Of a DNA stretch of 64,000 nt, positions 8,667-16,253 are shown in pieces (position 1 is the stretch's first letter; the number at the start of each line of letters is the position of its first letter). This DNA is from JAGLYZ01 sp049642725 (GTDB lineage Bacteria > Patescibacteriota > Minisyncoccia > Minisyncoccales > JAGMDC01): NCBI GenBank assembly GCA_049642725.1, contig JBARPC010000016.1, forward strand, positions 1 to 64,000. The letters are read 5' to 3'. The translations under genes were made by a program, and so were the position numbers. Below the pieces are notes generated by a model, which was not told where the DNA came from, did no database searches, and was given only the letters and a program-made list of their open reading frames with translations.

Positions 8667-8739
8667 GCCGGGGTAGCTCAGTGGTAGCAGCGCTTCTCTG
8701 AAAAAGAAGAGGTCGTGGGTTCGATTCCCCCTCCCGGCA
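8667..8739 (+). tRNA. tRNA-Phe (GAA)
   Basis: Acceptor GCCGGGG pairs with CTCCCGGC (one G-T). Stem CTTCT/AGAAG encloses loop CTGAAAA with anticodon GAA at 8700-8702. T loop TTCGATT; one mismatch in the T stem. CCA is not encoded. The 79 nt before it hold only a short AT-rich inverted repeat (GAAATT/AATTTC). Confidence 0.93.
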
Positions 8740-8771
8740 CTTTATAAATAACTATCCACATTGACTAAAAA

Positions 8772-8800
8772 TTGAACTTTAGATACTATAGAAATATAAT
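8772..8800 (+). promoter_or_regulatory. Promoter of the HTH/LAGLIDADG-like ORF
   Basis: TTGAAC (8772-8777), 17-nt spacer, TATAAT (8795-8800). Predicted start near 8807, ten nt before the ATG at 8817; this argues against the upstream TTG at 8772 as start codon. Confidence 0.6.
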
Positions 8801-8816
8801 AACTATCTTGAGTTCA

Positions 8817-9485
8817 ATGAGAAAAGATAAAAATTTTGCCATTCGTTTAAGAAAGCAAGGGAAAAGCTATAATGAAATAGTGAAAATTTTAAAAATTCCT
8901 AAAAGTACTCTGTCTTATTGGCTTAGAGATATAAAAATACCACCAGAAATTAAAACGAAATTTTGGAATAGAACAAGGAAGAAATGGGCAGAAAACATAA
9001 TTAAGTTTAATAAAAAACGAGCCAGAGTCGCACGAGAAAAATCTGAAAAATTTCAAAAAATCGCATCAAGGAACATCAACAAACTTACTCAAAGAGAATT
9101 GCTTTTAGTAGGAGCAGCTCTTTATTGGGCAGAAGGTTATAAAAAAAGGAGGGGAACATTACAATTTTCTAACAGCGACCCTGTAATGATAAAGTTAATG
9201 ATAAAATTCTTTAAAAAGATTTGTAAATCTCCTAAAGAAAAAATAAGGGCTACCGTTCAAATCCATCCTAATGTTACATCTGAAAAAGCAATCAATTATT
9301 GGTCTAGGATTAGCGGAGTATCAAAAACTCAATTTACGAAATGTTACTCGCGACTAACTTCAAGCAGCAAACAAAAACGTCCCTTTAATACTCTTCCTTA
9401 TGGAACCTTAAGAATTGCAATATACGATACACAAATAACAGATAAAGTTAAAGGGTGGATTCAAGGTATTTCAAAAAAATTTTAA
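8817..9485 (+). CDS. HTH protein with LAGLIDADG-like motif, wedged between tRNA-Phe and tRNA-Gly
   Basis: A 222-residue basic protein. Residues 1-45 form a helix-turn-helix (LRKQGKSYNEIVKILKIPKSTL) like those of resolvases, followed by SYWLRDI. Around residue 100 is GAALYWAEG, which resembles a degenerate LAGLIDADG helix, and then FSNSDPVMIKLMIKFFKKIC, a layout seen in homing-endonuclease-like proteins. I do not know its function. It shares this plan, including LYWAEG and the NSD motif, with the ORF at 11554-12243; both lie directly 5' of a tRNA. Its stop is 1 nt from tRNA-Gly, with no terminator, so the mRNA should run into the tRNA. Confidence 0.75.
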   Translation: MRKDKNFAIRLRKQGKSYNEIVKILKIPKSTLSYWLRDIKIPPEIKTKFWNRTRKKWAENIIKFNKKRARVAREKSEKFQKIASRNINKLTQRELLLVGAALYWAEGYKKRRGTLQFSNSDPVMIKLMIKFFKKICKSPKEKIRATVQIHPNVTSEKAINYWSRISGVSKTQFTKCYSRLTSSSKQKRPFNTLPYGTLRIAIYDTQITDKVKGWIQGISKKF

Positions 9486-9486
9486 T

Positions 9487-9561
9487 GCGGGTGTAGTATA
9501 GTGGCTATTACATGACATTGCCAATGTCAAAACGGCGGTTCAATTCCGCTCACCCGCTCCA
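9487..9561 (+). tRNA. tRNA-Gly (GCC)
   Basis: Acceptor GCGGGTG pairs with CACCCGC. Stem TGACA/TGTCA encloses loop TTGCCAA with anticodon GCC. T loop TTCAATT. Discriminator T and encoded CCA (9559-9561). Confidence 0.93.
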
Positions 9562-9574
9562 ACCTTAAAACCCC

Positions 9575-9602
9575 TTGACAAATCCTCTTGACTTGTTAAG
9601 AT
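9575..9602 (+). promoter_or_regulatory. Promoter-like element before a terminator hairpin
   Basis: TTGACA (9575-9580), 16-nt spacer, TAAGAT (9597-9602). A start near 9609 would begin inside the hairpin at 9608-9626. It may serve the 3D-domain gene at 9650. Confidence 0.45.
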
Positions 9603-9607
9603 GGCAT

Positions 9608-9629
9608 AACCCCTGTGAAAGGGGTTTTT
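9608..9629 (+). terminator. Rho-independent terminator after tRNA-Gly
   Basis: AACCCCT/AGGGGTT hairpin with a short loop followed by a T run. It would end the tRNA-Gly transcript. Confidence 0.7.
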
Positions 9630-9649
9630 AAAATAAAACAAGACAAAGA

Positions 9650-10159
9650 ATGAATCAAAAATTTAAAAAAGATTATAAAAAATATTTTATAGTGGCATTT
9701 CTCATAATGGCATTTGTTTTAGTTTGTTTTTTATTTTATTCTAAGGCAAGCAAAGCTGAAATAGAAAAACAAGAAATTAATCTTAATTCCGAATTTGTTA
9801 CTATTCAAGAAAACACTCTTTTGCCTCTTTCTTCTATGCCGCAAACAGAAATAAAAGTGGTCAAAACAATGAGAGTTTTGACCACTGCCTATTCCAGCAC
9901 TGTATGCCAGACAGATGACACGCCTTTTATTACTGCTTCTGGAACATATGTCAAAGACGGAATTGTAGCTAATAATCTCCTTTCTTTTGGCACAAAAATC
10001 CGTATTCCTGAAATTTACGGAGATAAGATTTTTATAGTAGAAGATAGAATGCATTGGAAAAAAGGGTATTATCATGTTGATATATGGTTTTCTTCCTATT
10101 GGGGCGCAAAAACTTTTGGAGTAAAAAACACTTATATTGAAGTAATCAAGGAAATTTAA
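9650..10159 (+). CDS. Membrane-anchored 3D-domain protein (RlpA/MltA-like beta barrel)
   Basis: A 169-residue protein with an N-terminal transmembrane helix (about residues 14-33) and a C-terminal 3D domain (about 75-165). This domain is a double-psi beta barrel related to lytic transglycosylase MltA and to YabE/YuiC. Seen motifs are TAYSST, DDTPFITASG, VEDRM and HVDIWF; the last two supply conserved Asp residues. Likely role: peptidoglycan binding or cleavage outside the membrane. Single gene with a bidirectional terminator after it. Confidence 0.85.
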   Translation: MNQKFKKDYKKYFIVAFLIMAFVLVCFLFYSKASKAEIEKQEINLNSEFVTIQENTLLPLSSMPQTEIKVVKTMRVLTTAYSSTVCQTDDTPFITASGTYVKDGIVANNLLSFGTKIRIPEIYGDKIFIVEDRMHWKKGYYHVDIWFSSYWGAKTFGVKNTYIEVIKEI

Positions 10160-10178
10160 AAAATAGTTTAAAAAATAA

Positions 10179-10211
10179 AAAACGCTCTGGCTAAAAACCA
10201 GAGCGTTTTTT
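10179..10211. terminator. Bidirectional terminator
   Basis: Perfect 12-bp stem AAAACGCTCTGG / CCAGAGCGTTTT with a 7-nt loop and T runs on both strands. It separates the convergent 3D-domain gene and the HTH-ATPase gene. Confidence 0.85.
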
Positions 10212-10235
10212 ATGTATAACAAATCAGTACGGTGA

Positions 10236-11273
10236 CTAACGTCTAATAACGCGATTTATCATAAAATTAATATTTTCATTAGCATTTTGAGAAATAATTT
10301 TGATGTCTGGATGGCGAAATTTCCAGATTCGAAATACCTCGTCTGCAAAACCCTGTCCTACTGTCTTAACATTCTTAAAATCAAGCGTAATTGTTTTAAA
10401 TTTATCCAATCCTATCAAAACTCGCCGCGCCTGGGAACGTGAAATATAATCAGTGTCCATTTTATAAAGCTTAACTTTCACCTTAGTTTTACTAAATTCA
10501 TATGAATCACCGCTATATTCACGAAAAACTTTATTAAGCTCTATTTTTGACTTTAATCCTATAATAAATATTATTTTTGTGCCATTTATTGATTTCGTAT
10601 CTTCAATAAAAATATCCTTCAATATATTATTAAATGTCAATTTTTTGTTTGAACTCTGTATAATAAGAATATCAGCAACCCTGGAGGTAAAAAAAATACC
10701 TTCTCCGCTATGTTCCTTCGGCATTGTTGTTTGTTTTCCTTTTAAAAGATCCTGAATTGCCTCAAGTTCATTCTTTAGGCCTTTTTTCTTTATTATATTA
10801 TGAAAGATTCCAATCCCACAATCAATCACGTCAAAACGGATATTAGCCGCATCTTTTTTCATTTTAATCTCTATGGTTTTTGATTTAGAATGCTCAATAG
10901 CATTATTAAGCATTTCAGTAAAACCGTAATCTAAGATACTTGAGATGTTTTTTGGTATTCCCAAAAAGATACCAGTATCTCTTTTTATTTTTTCCAAAAC
11001 AAAATCCTCTGAAAGATTCTTATTATTTAATATCTTATGAAAGCTTAGTAATGTTTTTTTCGCCCTTGTCACTGCTTTTTTATGAGCTAAAACATATCGC
11101 GCCTTATTCGCCTTGCCAATAAGAATAATTTTACCTTCCTCTCTTAATTCGCGAAAAAAACGATTTACATAAACACGCGAAAATCCAGTCCGACCAACTA
11201 TATCGGCGGCTGTAATTTGTCTTTTCTTTTTTAATAACTGAAGAATTAGCTTTTTGATATCTTGCTGTTCCAT
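10236..11273 (-). CDS. HTH - GHKL ATPase - STAS-like (DUF4325) regulatory protein
   Basis: A 345-residue three-part protein. Residues 1-65 are a winged HTH (RTGFSRVYVNRFFRELREEGKI split by turns). Residues about 95-240 are a GHKL ATPase with the N box (EMLNNAIEHS), G1 (DCGIGI) and G2-like (HSGEGIFFTSRVA). Residues about 260-340 are a STAS-like DUF4325 domain (TLDFKNVKTVGQGFADEVF). No HisKA dimerisation domain is present, so it resembles anti-sigma-type kinases or autoregulated switches rather than a two-component kinase. A perfect 13-bp inverted repeat flanks its -10 box, consistent with autoregulation by the HTH. Physiological signal unknown. Confidence 0.85.
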   Translation of the reverse strand: MEQQDIKKLILQLLKKKRQITAADIVGRTGFSRVYVNRFFRELREEGKIILIGKANKARYVLAHKKAVTRAKKTLLSFHKILNNKNLSEDFVLEKIKRDTGIFLGIPKNISSILDYGFTEMLNNAIEHSKSKTIEIKMKKDAANIRFDVIDCGIGIFHNIIKKKGLKNELEAIQDLLKGKQTTMPKEHSGEGIFFTSRVADILIIQSSNKKLTFNNILKDIFIEDTKSINGTKIIFIIGLKSKIELNKVFREYSGDSYEFSKTKVKVKLYKMDTDYISRSQARRVLIGLDKFKTITLDFKNVKTVGQGFADEVFRIWKFRHPDIKIISQNANENINFMINRVIRR

Positions 11274-11277
11274 AATG

Positions 11278-11321
11278 TGTTTACAACTTTAGTATATATT
11301 AAAAATTAAAAGTTGTAAACA
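11278..11321 (-). promoter_or_regulatory. Promoter with paired inverted operators
   Basis: TGTTTACAACTTT (11278-11290) and its exact reverse complement (11309-11321) enclose an 18-nt AT-only-rich spacer that contains a minus-strand TATACT (11291-11296). A start near 11284 would lie inside the downstream half-site. This is the geometry of a repressor pair covering a promoter of the HTH-ATPase gene. Confidence 0.65.
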
Positions 11322-11341
11322 ATCTGAGATGGGCCAGCTTG

Positions 11342-11414
11342 GGCGAACGAGGAGATTCGAACTCCCCCTTAGATCTCCACAGGATCTAGTGCTAACCACT
11401 ACACTACGTCCGCC
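11342..11414 (-). tRNA. tRNA-His (GTG)
   Basis: On the minus strand the acceptor GCGGACG pairs with CGTTCGC; an extra 5' G (11414) faces C73, the histidine identity pair. Stem AGATC/GATCT encloses loop CTGTGGA, anticodon GTG. Class I fold with T loop TTCGAAT. Full CCA is not encoded. Confidence 0.92.
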
Positions 11415-11489
11415 ATATGCCCTTGCGAGAAGCCGCCCAGCCATTATGACTCGGCACCCCCCGATTGGATAACCGAGCGGACATCTCTG

Positions 11490-11563
11490 CGTCCCCGCGA
11501 GGAGTTGAACCTCGAACCTACTCCTTAGAAGGGAGTTACTCTATCCAGTTGAGCTACGGGGAC
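11490..11563 (-). tRNA. tRNA-Arg (TCT)
   Basis: Acceptor GTCCCCG pairs with CGGGGAC, discriminator G. Stem ACTCC/GGAGT encloses loop CTTCTAA, anticodon TCT. D arm GTAGCTCAACTGG and T arm GAGGTTCAACTCC are canonical. The first ten nt overlap the 3' end of the upstream HTH ORF. Confidence 0.93.
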
Positions 11564-12243
11564 TCACTGTTATTTTTATTTTTTATATCCATTTTCTTTA
11601 AAAAACCCAATTTCCATCCTTCTATTTTTCTAAATAAATCTTTATTGCATACAGTTATAGCACAAGTACCATCATATAGTTTATTTCTTCTCTGCTTTAA
11701 AGACGTTGGTTTCACCTGTGTTTTATAAAATTGAGAAAGAGGAATTCCTGTAATGTGAGACCAATATTGCTCTATATTTTTCCTACAGTGTAGTTTGTGA
11801 ATATGAAGACAAACTCTAAATTTAGTTTCCGGAACTTTACATATTTTTCTAAACCATTTCATTATAAACATAATCATAGCATTATCAGAATTAGTAAATT
11901 TTACATGCTCATTGCTCTTAGATTTGTCACCCTCTGCCCAATATAACATCAAACCAGATAGAAATAAGGAATTTTTAAAATATACTGGAATTTCTTTTTC
12001 TGCTTCTTTGAAAATTTTTTTGGTTTTTTCTATTCTTCTTTTCTGACTAAGTTTTGCCAATTTATAAGCATTTTTCTGTCGCAATTCTACATAAATTCTC
12101 TTTTCTTGTATAGGTGTAAGTTTTATATCTCTCAACCACAGACTTAAAGTACTTTTTGAAACCTTTATTATTCTCCTTATTTCACTATAACTTTTCCCTA
12201 ATTTTCTTAAATGTATCGCTTTAATTTTCTCTTTTAACTTCAT
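11554..12243 (-). CDS. HTH protein with LAGLIDADG-like motif, overlapping tRNA-Arg
   Basis: A 229-residue basic protein related to the ORF at 8817-9485: an N-terminal HTH (LRKLGKSYSEIRRIIKVSKS) followed by LSLWLRDIKL, a central GLMLYWAEG, FTNSDNAMIMFIMKWFRKIC, and a conserved tail ending IEGWKLGFLKK. Function unknown; the fold suggests a DNA-binding protein with a degenerate homing-endonuclease-like half. Its stop codon TAG is formed by nucleotides 8-10 of tRNA-Arg. It has its own promoter (12272-12300), so it and the two tRNAs can form one transcript. Confidence 0.75.
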   Translation of the reverse strand: MKLKEKIKAIHLRKLGKSYSEIRRIIKVSKSTLSLWLRDIKLTPIQEKRIYVELRQKNAYKLAKLSQKRRIEKTKKIFKEAEKEIPVYFKNSLFLSGLMLYWAEGDKSKSNEHVKFTNSDNAMIMFIMKWFRKICKVPETKFRVCLHIHKLHCRKNIEQYWSHITGIPLSQFYKTQVKPTSLKQRRNKLYDGTCAITVCNKDLFRKIEGWKLGFLKKMDIKNKNNSESP

Positions 12244-12271
12244 AAATCAAACATGTAATATTTCTTATTTC

Positions 12272-12300
12272 AATATAGCATACTAGTTCGATTTTGTAAA
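12272..12300 (-). promoter_or_regulatory. Promoter of the HTH ORF - tRNA-Arg - tRNA-His unit
   Basis: Minus strand TTTACA (12295-12300), 17-nt spacer ending in TGC, TATATT (12272-12277). Predicted start near 12265. Confidence 0.55.
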
Positions 12301-12346
12301 ATAAAATACTCTTAAAGGATATTTTAAAATCTTTTAATTAAAAACT

Positions 12347-12673
12347 TTACTCATGCAACGCCTCTTCTGAAATCAAAACCTCCTCCTTTAATAAATCAGG
12401 ATACTCTTTTGTATCAGCTGCATTAAATTTTACTTCCCGTTCCTCCCATTCTTTTAAAATATTTTCAAAAATATTTTCTTTAAATTCAATTGGTTTTTTA
12501 AAAACCTCTGGCTCTTTTTTTTCAGCTAAAACACTATATTTATAAAACAAAACACTGCCGAAAATCAAAGCGAGGCAAACTAAAATCATAAAAGAACGAA
12601 AAGCATTTTCTGCTAAATTTCTCGGCAGTTTTTTAAAAAATTTTTCCCATTTCTCTATTTTTATTTTCCTCAT
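12347..12673 (-). CDS. Small bitopic membrane protein of the second pilus cluster
   Basis: A 108-residue protein with a basic N-terminus, one transmembrane helix (about residues 28-48) and an acidic extracytoplasmic tail. I do not recognise a family. Its place directly after pilO2 mirrors the 92-residue PilP-like gene at 5016-5294, so a PilP-like role is possible but the GR-x-PF tail motif is missing. A short perfect hairpin separates it from pilO2. Confidence 0.6.
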   Translation of the reverse strand: MRKIKIEKWEKFFKKLPRNLAENAFRSFMILVCLALIFGSVLFYKYSVLAEKKEPEVFKKPIEFKENIFENILKEWEEREVKFNAADTKEYPDLLKEEVLISEEALHE

Positions 12674-12680
12674 AATTTCT

Positions 12681-12701
12681 AAAAGGAGCTTAGCTCCTTT
12701 T
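12681..12701. terminator. Intra-operon hairpin after pilO2
   Basis: AAAAGGAGC - TTA - GCTCCTTTT, a 9-bp stem with 3-nt loop, T-rich on both sides, right at the pilO2 stop. It could attenuate transcription into the small membrane protein gene. Confidence 0.5.
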
Positions 12702-13243
12702 TACTTAATATAAGCTTTTATGGTTAAATTAGTTTGAGTATTTTTATTTAAATCAGTAGAATCTTTCTTGATATTCAAATTAGAAACTTCAATTAAATAA
12801 GGAGCGTTTTCTATTTTTTCCAAAAATTTTAAAACATTAGAAAATGAACCCTTAAGAGATAACTGGTAATTATTAAAATTCCATGAATCTGGTTCTGCTT
12901 TCTTAGTCGGAAGACTTAGTATTTCAATTGAAAGACCGCAATTGCCAGCATTGTTTTCTAAAAATTCCATAAAAGCAGTAAATTCAACAGGATCGCTTGA
13001 GTTAATAAATAAAGCATCAATCTTTTTCAAATCCTGTTCATAGAGTCGCCAAAGATTTTTTAATTTCTTGAAATTTGTTTCTCTTTCCTGGAGTTCGGCA
13101 AAACTGTTTTTTTGCAGCACAAAGCTATACGAATTTTCTCTAATCTGATTTAAAAGCGGATGAATAAGAAAAAATACAAAAACTAAAGCTGTCGCAGTAA
13201 AAAAACATAAAGATATATAAATTTTTTTATTAAAATCCATCAT
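12701..13243 (-). CDS. PilO-like protein, second pilus cluster
   Basis: A 180-residue bitopic protein: transmembrane helix at about residues 8-28, coiled-coil-prone region to about 75, then a PilO-like C-terminal fold with FSNVLKFLEKIENAPYLIEV, the counterpart of the segment in the first PilO. Its ATG overlaps the pilN2 stop by 4 nt. The C-terminal region is where PilO dimers form in the known family. Confidence 0.82.
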   Translation of the reverse strand: MMDFNKKIYISLCFFTATALVFVFFLIHPLLNQIRENSYSFVLQKNSFAELQERETNFKKLKNLWRLYEQDLKKIDALFINSSDPVEFTAFMEFLENNAGNCGLSIEILSLPTKKAEPDSWNFNNYQLSLKGSFSNVLKFLEKIENAPYLIEVSNLNIKKDSTDLNKNTQTNLTIKAYIK

Positions 13244-13785
13244 ATTTTAAGATTAAGAGAAAAATCTATTTCAACAGGTTTTGTCCAGGTAGATTGAGGA
13301 AAACTTGAAGCTTTAAAAAATTCTTCTTTTTTCTTGATATTGCTTTCTAATTCAAGCAGAAGCTCACGGCTTGGAGAAAAACCAGAGAGAGAAACTAAAA
13401 ATCTATAATCTTTTTCTTTACTGGAATTTATAGAGATATTATTCAGATAAATCCCAGATGGAATAAGATTTGAAATTTCTTCTGAAATTTTAATAATAGA
13501 GGTTTGGTTTCCGTAAAAAATAACTAATGCAGAAATATTTTCATTAACAGATTTTATTTTTTGCTCTAAACCTTCAATCTCTGAAAAGTTCATTTCCTTT
13601 TGAGACTGTTTGATAAATTCCTTTTTTATTTCAAGTTGGCCAGAAACATAAATTTCTATAGAAAGTAAAATCAAACTAAAACAAATTAAAAAAAGTAAGA
13701 CAAAAATTCCCAAAGTAAGAACGATTTTATATTGTTCCTCTTTTGATAATTCCTTTTTATATTCTGGTGGAAGTAAATTAATCAT
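13240..13785 (-). CDS. PilN-like protein, second pilus cluster
   Basis: A 181-residue protein starting MINLLPPEYKKEL, the PilN motif that docks into PilM in the known family. A transmembrane helix follows (about residues 24-46), then a coiled coil and a C-terminal domain with LIPSGIYLNNISI, typical of PilN. It lies 13 nt downstream of pilM2 and overlaps pilO2. This copy fits the PilN family better than the one in the first operon, which lacks INLLP. Confidence 0.9.
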   Translation of the reverse strand: MINLLPPEYKKELSKEEQYKIVLTLGIFVLLFLICFSLILLSIEIYVSGQLEIKKEFIKQSQKEMNFSEIEGLEQKIKSVNENISALVIFYGNQTSIIKISEEISNLIPSGIYLNNISINSSKEKDYRFLVSLSGFSPSRELLLELESNIKKKEEFFKASSFPQSTWTKPVEIDFSLNLKI

Positions 13786-13798
13786 GTGATATTGAAAA

Positions 13799-14953
13799 TT
13801 ATTTATTTATTCCCATAAGAGCTAGCCCTATGGCTGTAGTGTATTCAAGTGATTCTTCCAATGGCATTTCTATTCCTTTAGAAATATTAATCCAAGGATT
13901 TCCTGACTGCACCAAGACTTTTAATTCAAGAGAAAGAAAACTAGAAATGCCTTTTAAATTTGCCCCGCCGCCGCAGAGAATAATTTTTTCTACCTCTTTT
14001 TTTTCTCCTGAAAAACCGCCTAAAACATCATGTGATTTGTAATAATCAAGATAAGATTTAGTTTGCTCAACCAAATCAGTAAGAATTGGAATTAATGCCT
14101 CAAAAATTCTTTCTTGGCAAATAATTTCTTTTTTGAACCCTGCTTTGTTTCTTTTGCCCTTTAAATGAACTCTTTCCGGATTTTTTAGCCCGTATTTGGT
14201 CTTTAATTTCTCTGCTTTTTTTATATCAACTTCTAAAACCCGAGAAATTACTTCAGTAAACTTCTGGCAAGAAATAGGAATAGATGCAGTGAATCTTAAA
14301 GAATTCTTATTAAACATTATAAAAGAAGTTTTAGTTGCCCCTAAATCCATTAAAAGAACAGGATTTGAACTTTCTTTATTTTTAATCAAAGCCCTGGCAA
14401 TGGAAATTGAATCAATTTCCAGCGCCTTAATTTTTAGCCCGGCCTTTCTAAAACAGGCGACATAAGAATCCACTATGTCTTTAGGCATTGCCACAAGCAA
14501 GACCTCAAAATAATTCTGTTTCTTGTTGACAGAAGGAATAATTTGAAAATCAAGATAGACTTTATGAACAGATATAGGAATATAGTTTTCTGCCTCAAAT
14601 CGAATAGCGCTTTCCATTTCTTCTTTTCCCATTTTTGGCATTTTAATCATTTGCAAAAAAGCATTTTTTTCAGGGAAAGAAGCCACAACATGCTTTATTT
14701 TCAATTTTTCTCCTTTTACATCTTTAACTGCCTTTTGGATAGCTTTTACCAAGCCAATTTCATTCCTAACTTTCCCGTCTCTTATAATACCCGGTTTTAT
14801 AGACGTCTGTCCAAAAGAAGCCAAAGACAGTCCTTGTCCCGCCGTAGGCGAGGCTCGGCCTTTTTTCTTAAGCTTCACAATCCTTATAGACGAATCAGAT
14901 ATGTCTATACCAAATGCTTCTGGATTTAAATTTAGATAATCTAATATTTTCAT
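13799..14953 (-). CDS. PilM-like actin-fold protein, second pilus cluster
   Basis: A 384-residue PilM paralogue. ATPase motifs are AFGIDISDSSIRIVKLKK (phosphate 1), LLMDLGATKTSFIMF (phosphate 2) and ILCGGGANLKGI (adenosine). FRKAGLKIKALEIDSISIARA matches the conserved middle. Between strands 2 and 3 a short GC-rich stretch codes for GRASPTAGQG (14831-14860), which the first PilM lacks and whose base composition is unlike the rest of the gene; it includes the small inverted repeat CGCC-GTA-GGCG. First cytoplasmic gene of the pilMNO block. Confidence 0.92.
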   Translation of the reverse strand: MKILDYLNLNPEAFGIDISDSSIRIVKLKKKGRASPTAGQGLSLASFGQTSIKPGIIRDGKVRNEIGLVKAIQKAVKDVKGEKLKIKHVVASFPEKNAFLQMIKMPKMGKEEMESAIRFEAENYIPISVHKVYLDFQIIPSVNKKQNYFEVLLVAMPKDIVDSYVACFRKAGLKIKALEIDSISIARALIKNKESSNPVLLMDLGATKTSFIMFNKNSLRFTASIPISCQKFTEVISRVLEVDIKKAEKLKTKYGLKNPERVHLKGKRNKAGFKKEIICQERIFEALIPILTDLVEQTKSYLDYYKSHDVLGGFSGEKKEVEKIILCGGGANLKGISSFLSLELKVLVQSGNPWINISKGIEMPLEESLEYTTAIGLALMGINK

Positions 14954-14957
14954 ATAT

Positions 14958-16253
14958 TTATTCTATTTCCTTCCAATCAGCTATTTTCCAAGAACCTGAC
15001 GGCCCGCTGGAAAAGCTAATATTTTGAAGGCCTACTTCATATTCAATTTCAGCATTATTATAAAGATAAAGCTTATATCCAGTTGCTTCTCTAATTTTCA
15101 TATTATTACGTAAACTGATTAAGCCGTTAGATGTATAAAAAACTGCTCCTTCAGCATTGTTGCCTACATCAATAGCTGGATTGGCAGAATCTAAAGAAGA
15201 ATTAGTGGAAAGAAGCATAGTATAGCTTCCCTCTATTCCTGAACCCTGAATAGTGCTGCCGTTTTTAACATCAATAACCCCGTCAGCAATAATCACTCCA
15301 CTGGTTGCACCATATCCAGCATCCAGTTTAACAACAGTATTGTTGTTAGTTATAATATCTTGAACTACATAAATTGTTCCAGTGACTGTTAATGTAGCAT
15401 TATTTTCTATCTCTAAATTGCCAATAATTTTTATAGGACCAAGAGATTCGGCCTCTCCTCCGCCAACTATATAATCTCCGTTAAAAATATTAACACTAGC
15501 TTCATTTTTCCAGCTATCAATTTGCGCATCAGGAATTGGTAAAGGAAGAGGGTCTATATCATTGGGCCGAGTTTTTGTTTCAATTCCAGCATTACAATTA
15601 TCATTAATGCCGTCAGAAACATATATTAAGGTCCCCCCAATATCAGAATCTTTACAGGTATGGACTGTTGCGTCGCCTGTATTTTCAGTTAAATCGCCAA
15701 CAACTAAGCCCTCAATCCTATTTCCATTGCCAGCTACTATAATACTGTCAGTTATGTAACCCTTCCCACTGGCAATAACATTTGCATTTGAAAAAACATT
15801 ACCGTGAATTTTACTATTGTTTTCCATTATCATCCCTCCATCGCCGACTTGAGCGCCATAATGAAAAGAGATGCCCGTAGTAGAAATAGTCATAACAACT
15901 CTTACTTTTCTGATTTTATCGTCAATATTCCCCTCTGAAATTATATCCCTGGTCCCGGCAACAATATCTCCAATATCGCGTATAGCTGTTCCCTCCCCAA
16001 GGCTCAAAGTACTAGGATTAACAGCGGGTAGCTTTATGTTTTTGCTATTTCTTAAAAGAATATCTTCTATTCCTGCTTCTGCCACATAATAACTTTTTAA
16101 AGATTTAGTAAAGTTTTTAGTTATCTTTATTTCATTTATGGCTAAAGTTCCAAAACCCAAAGTAATAATCAAAGAAACAGACAGGACAATAATAGCTGTT
16201 ATTAGAGCAGCAAATCCTTTATTTTGAGATTGAGCTTGAAATATGTATTTCAT
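14958..16253 (-). CDS. PilX-like exported protein with parallel-beta repeats
   Basis: A 431-residue protein with an N-terminal helix like a minor pilin (GFAALITAIIVLSVSLIITL, about residues 13-34) and YYVAEAGIEDIL, the usual PilX/GspK-like segment. The rest is rich in short beta repeats of the type IxGNVxSNANVIASG and VIEGLVVGD-like steps, as in adhesins or polymer-bound sheet proteins. It lacks a perfect prepilin cleavage site with Glu5 but has KG-FAAL. It lies between pilM2 and three prepilins, so it is probably a minor pilus component or adhesive tip. Confidence 0.7.
   Translation of the reverse strand: MKYIFQAQSQNKGFAALITAIIVLSVSLIITLGFGTLAINEIKITKNFTKSLKSYYVAEAGIEDILLRNSKNIKLPAVNPSTLSLGEGTAIRDIGDIVAGTRDIISEGNIDDKIRKVRVVMTISTTGISFHYGAQVGDGGMIMENNSKIHGNVFSNANVIASGKGYITDSIIVAGNGNRIEGLVVGDLTENTGDATVHTCKDSDIGGTLIYVSDGINDNCNAGIETKTRPNDIDPLPLPIPDAQIDSWKNEASVNIFNGDYIVGGGEAESLGPIKIIGNLEIENNATLTVTGTIYVVQDIITNNNTVVKLDAGYGATSGVIIADGVIDVKNGSTIQGSGIEGSYTMLLSTNSSLDSANPAIDVGNNAEGAVFYTSNGLISLRNNMKIREATGYKLYLYNNAEIEYEVGLQNISFSSGPSGSWKIADWKEIE

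Noticed and set aside
8651..8669. CGGCGAGC...GCGAGCCG before tRNA-Phe as a palindrome
   Set aside because: The halves are not reverse complements when checked base by base.
11415..11489. GC-rich gap between tRNA-His and tRNA-Arg as a further tRNA
   Set aside because: No acceptor or T-arm pairing could be built on either strand.
11465..11728. Plus-strand ORF across tRNA-Arg
   Set aside because: It is antisense to the tRNA and to the HTH gene; its peptide is the usual translation of a tRNA complement.
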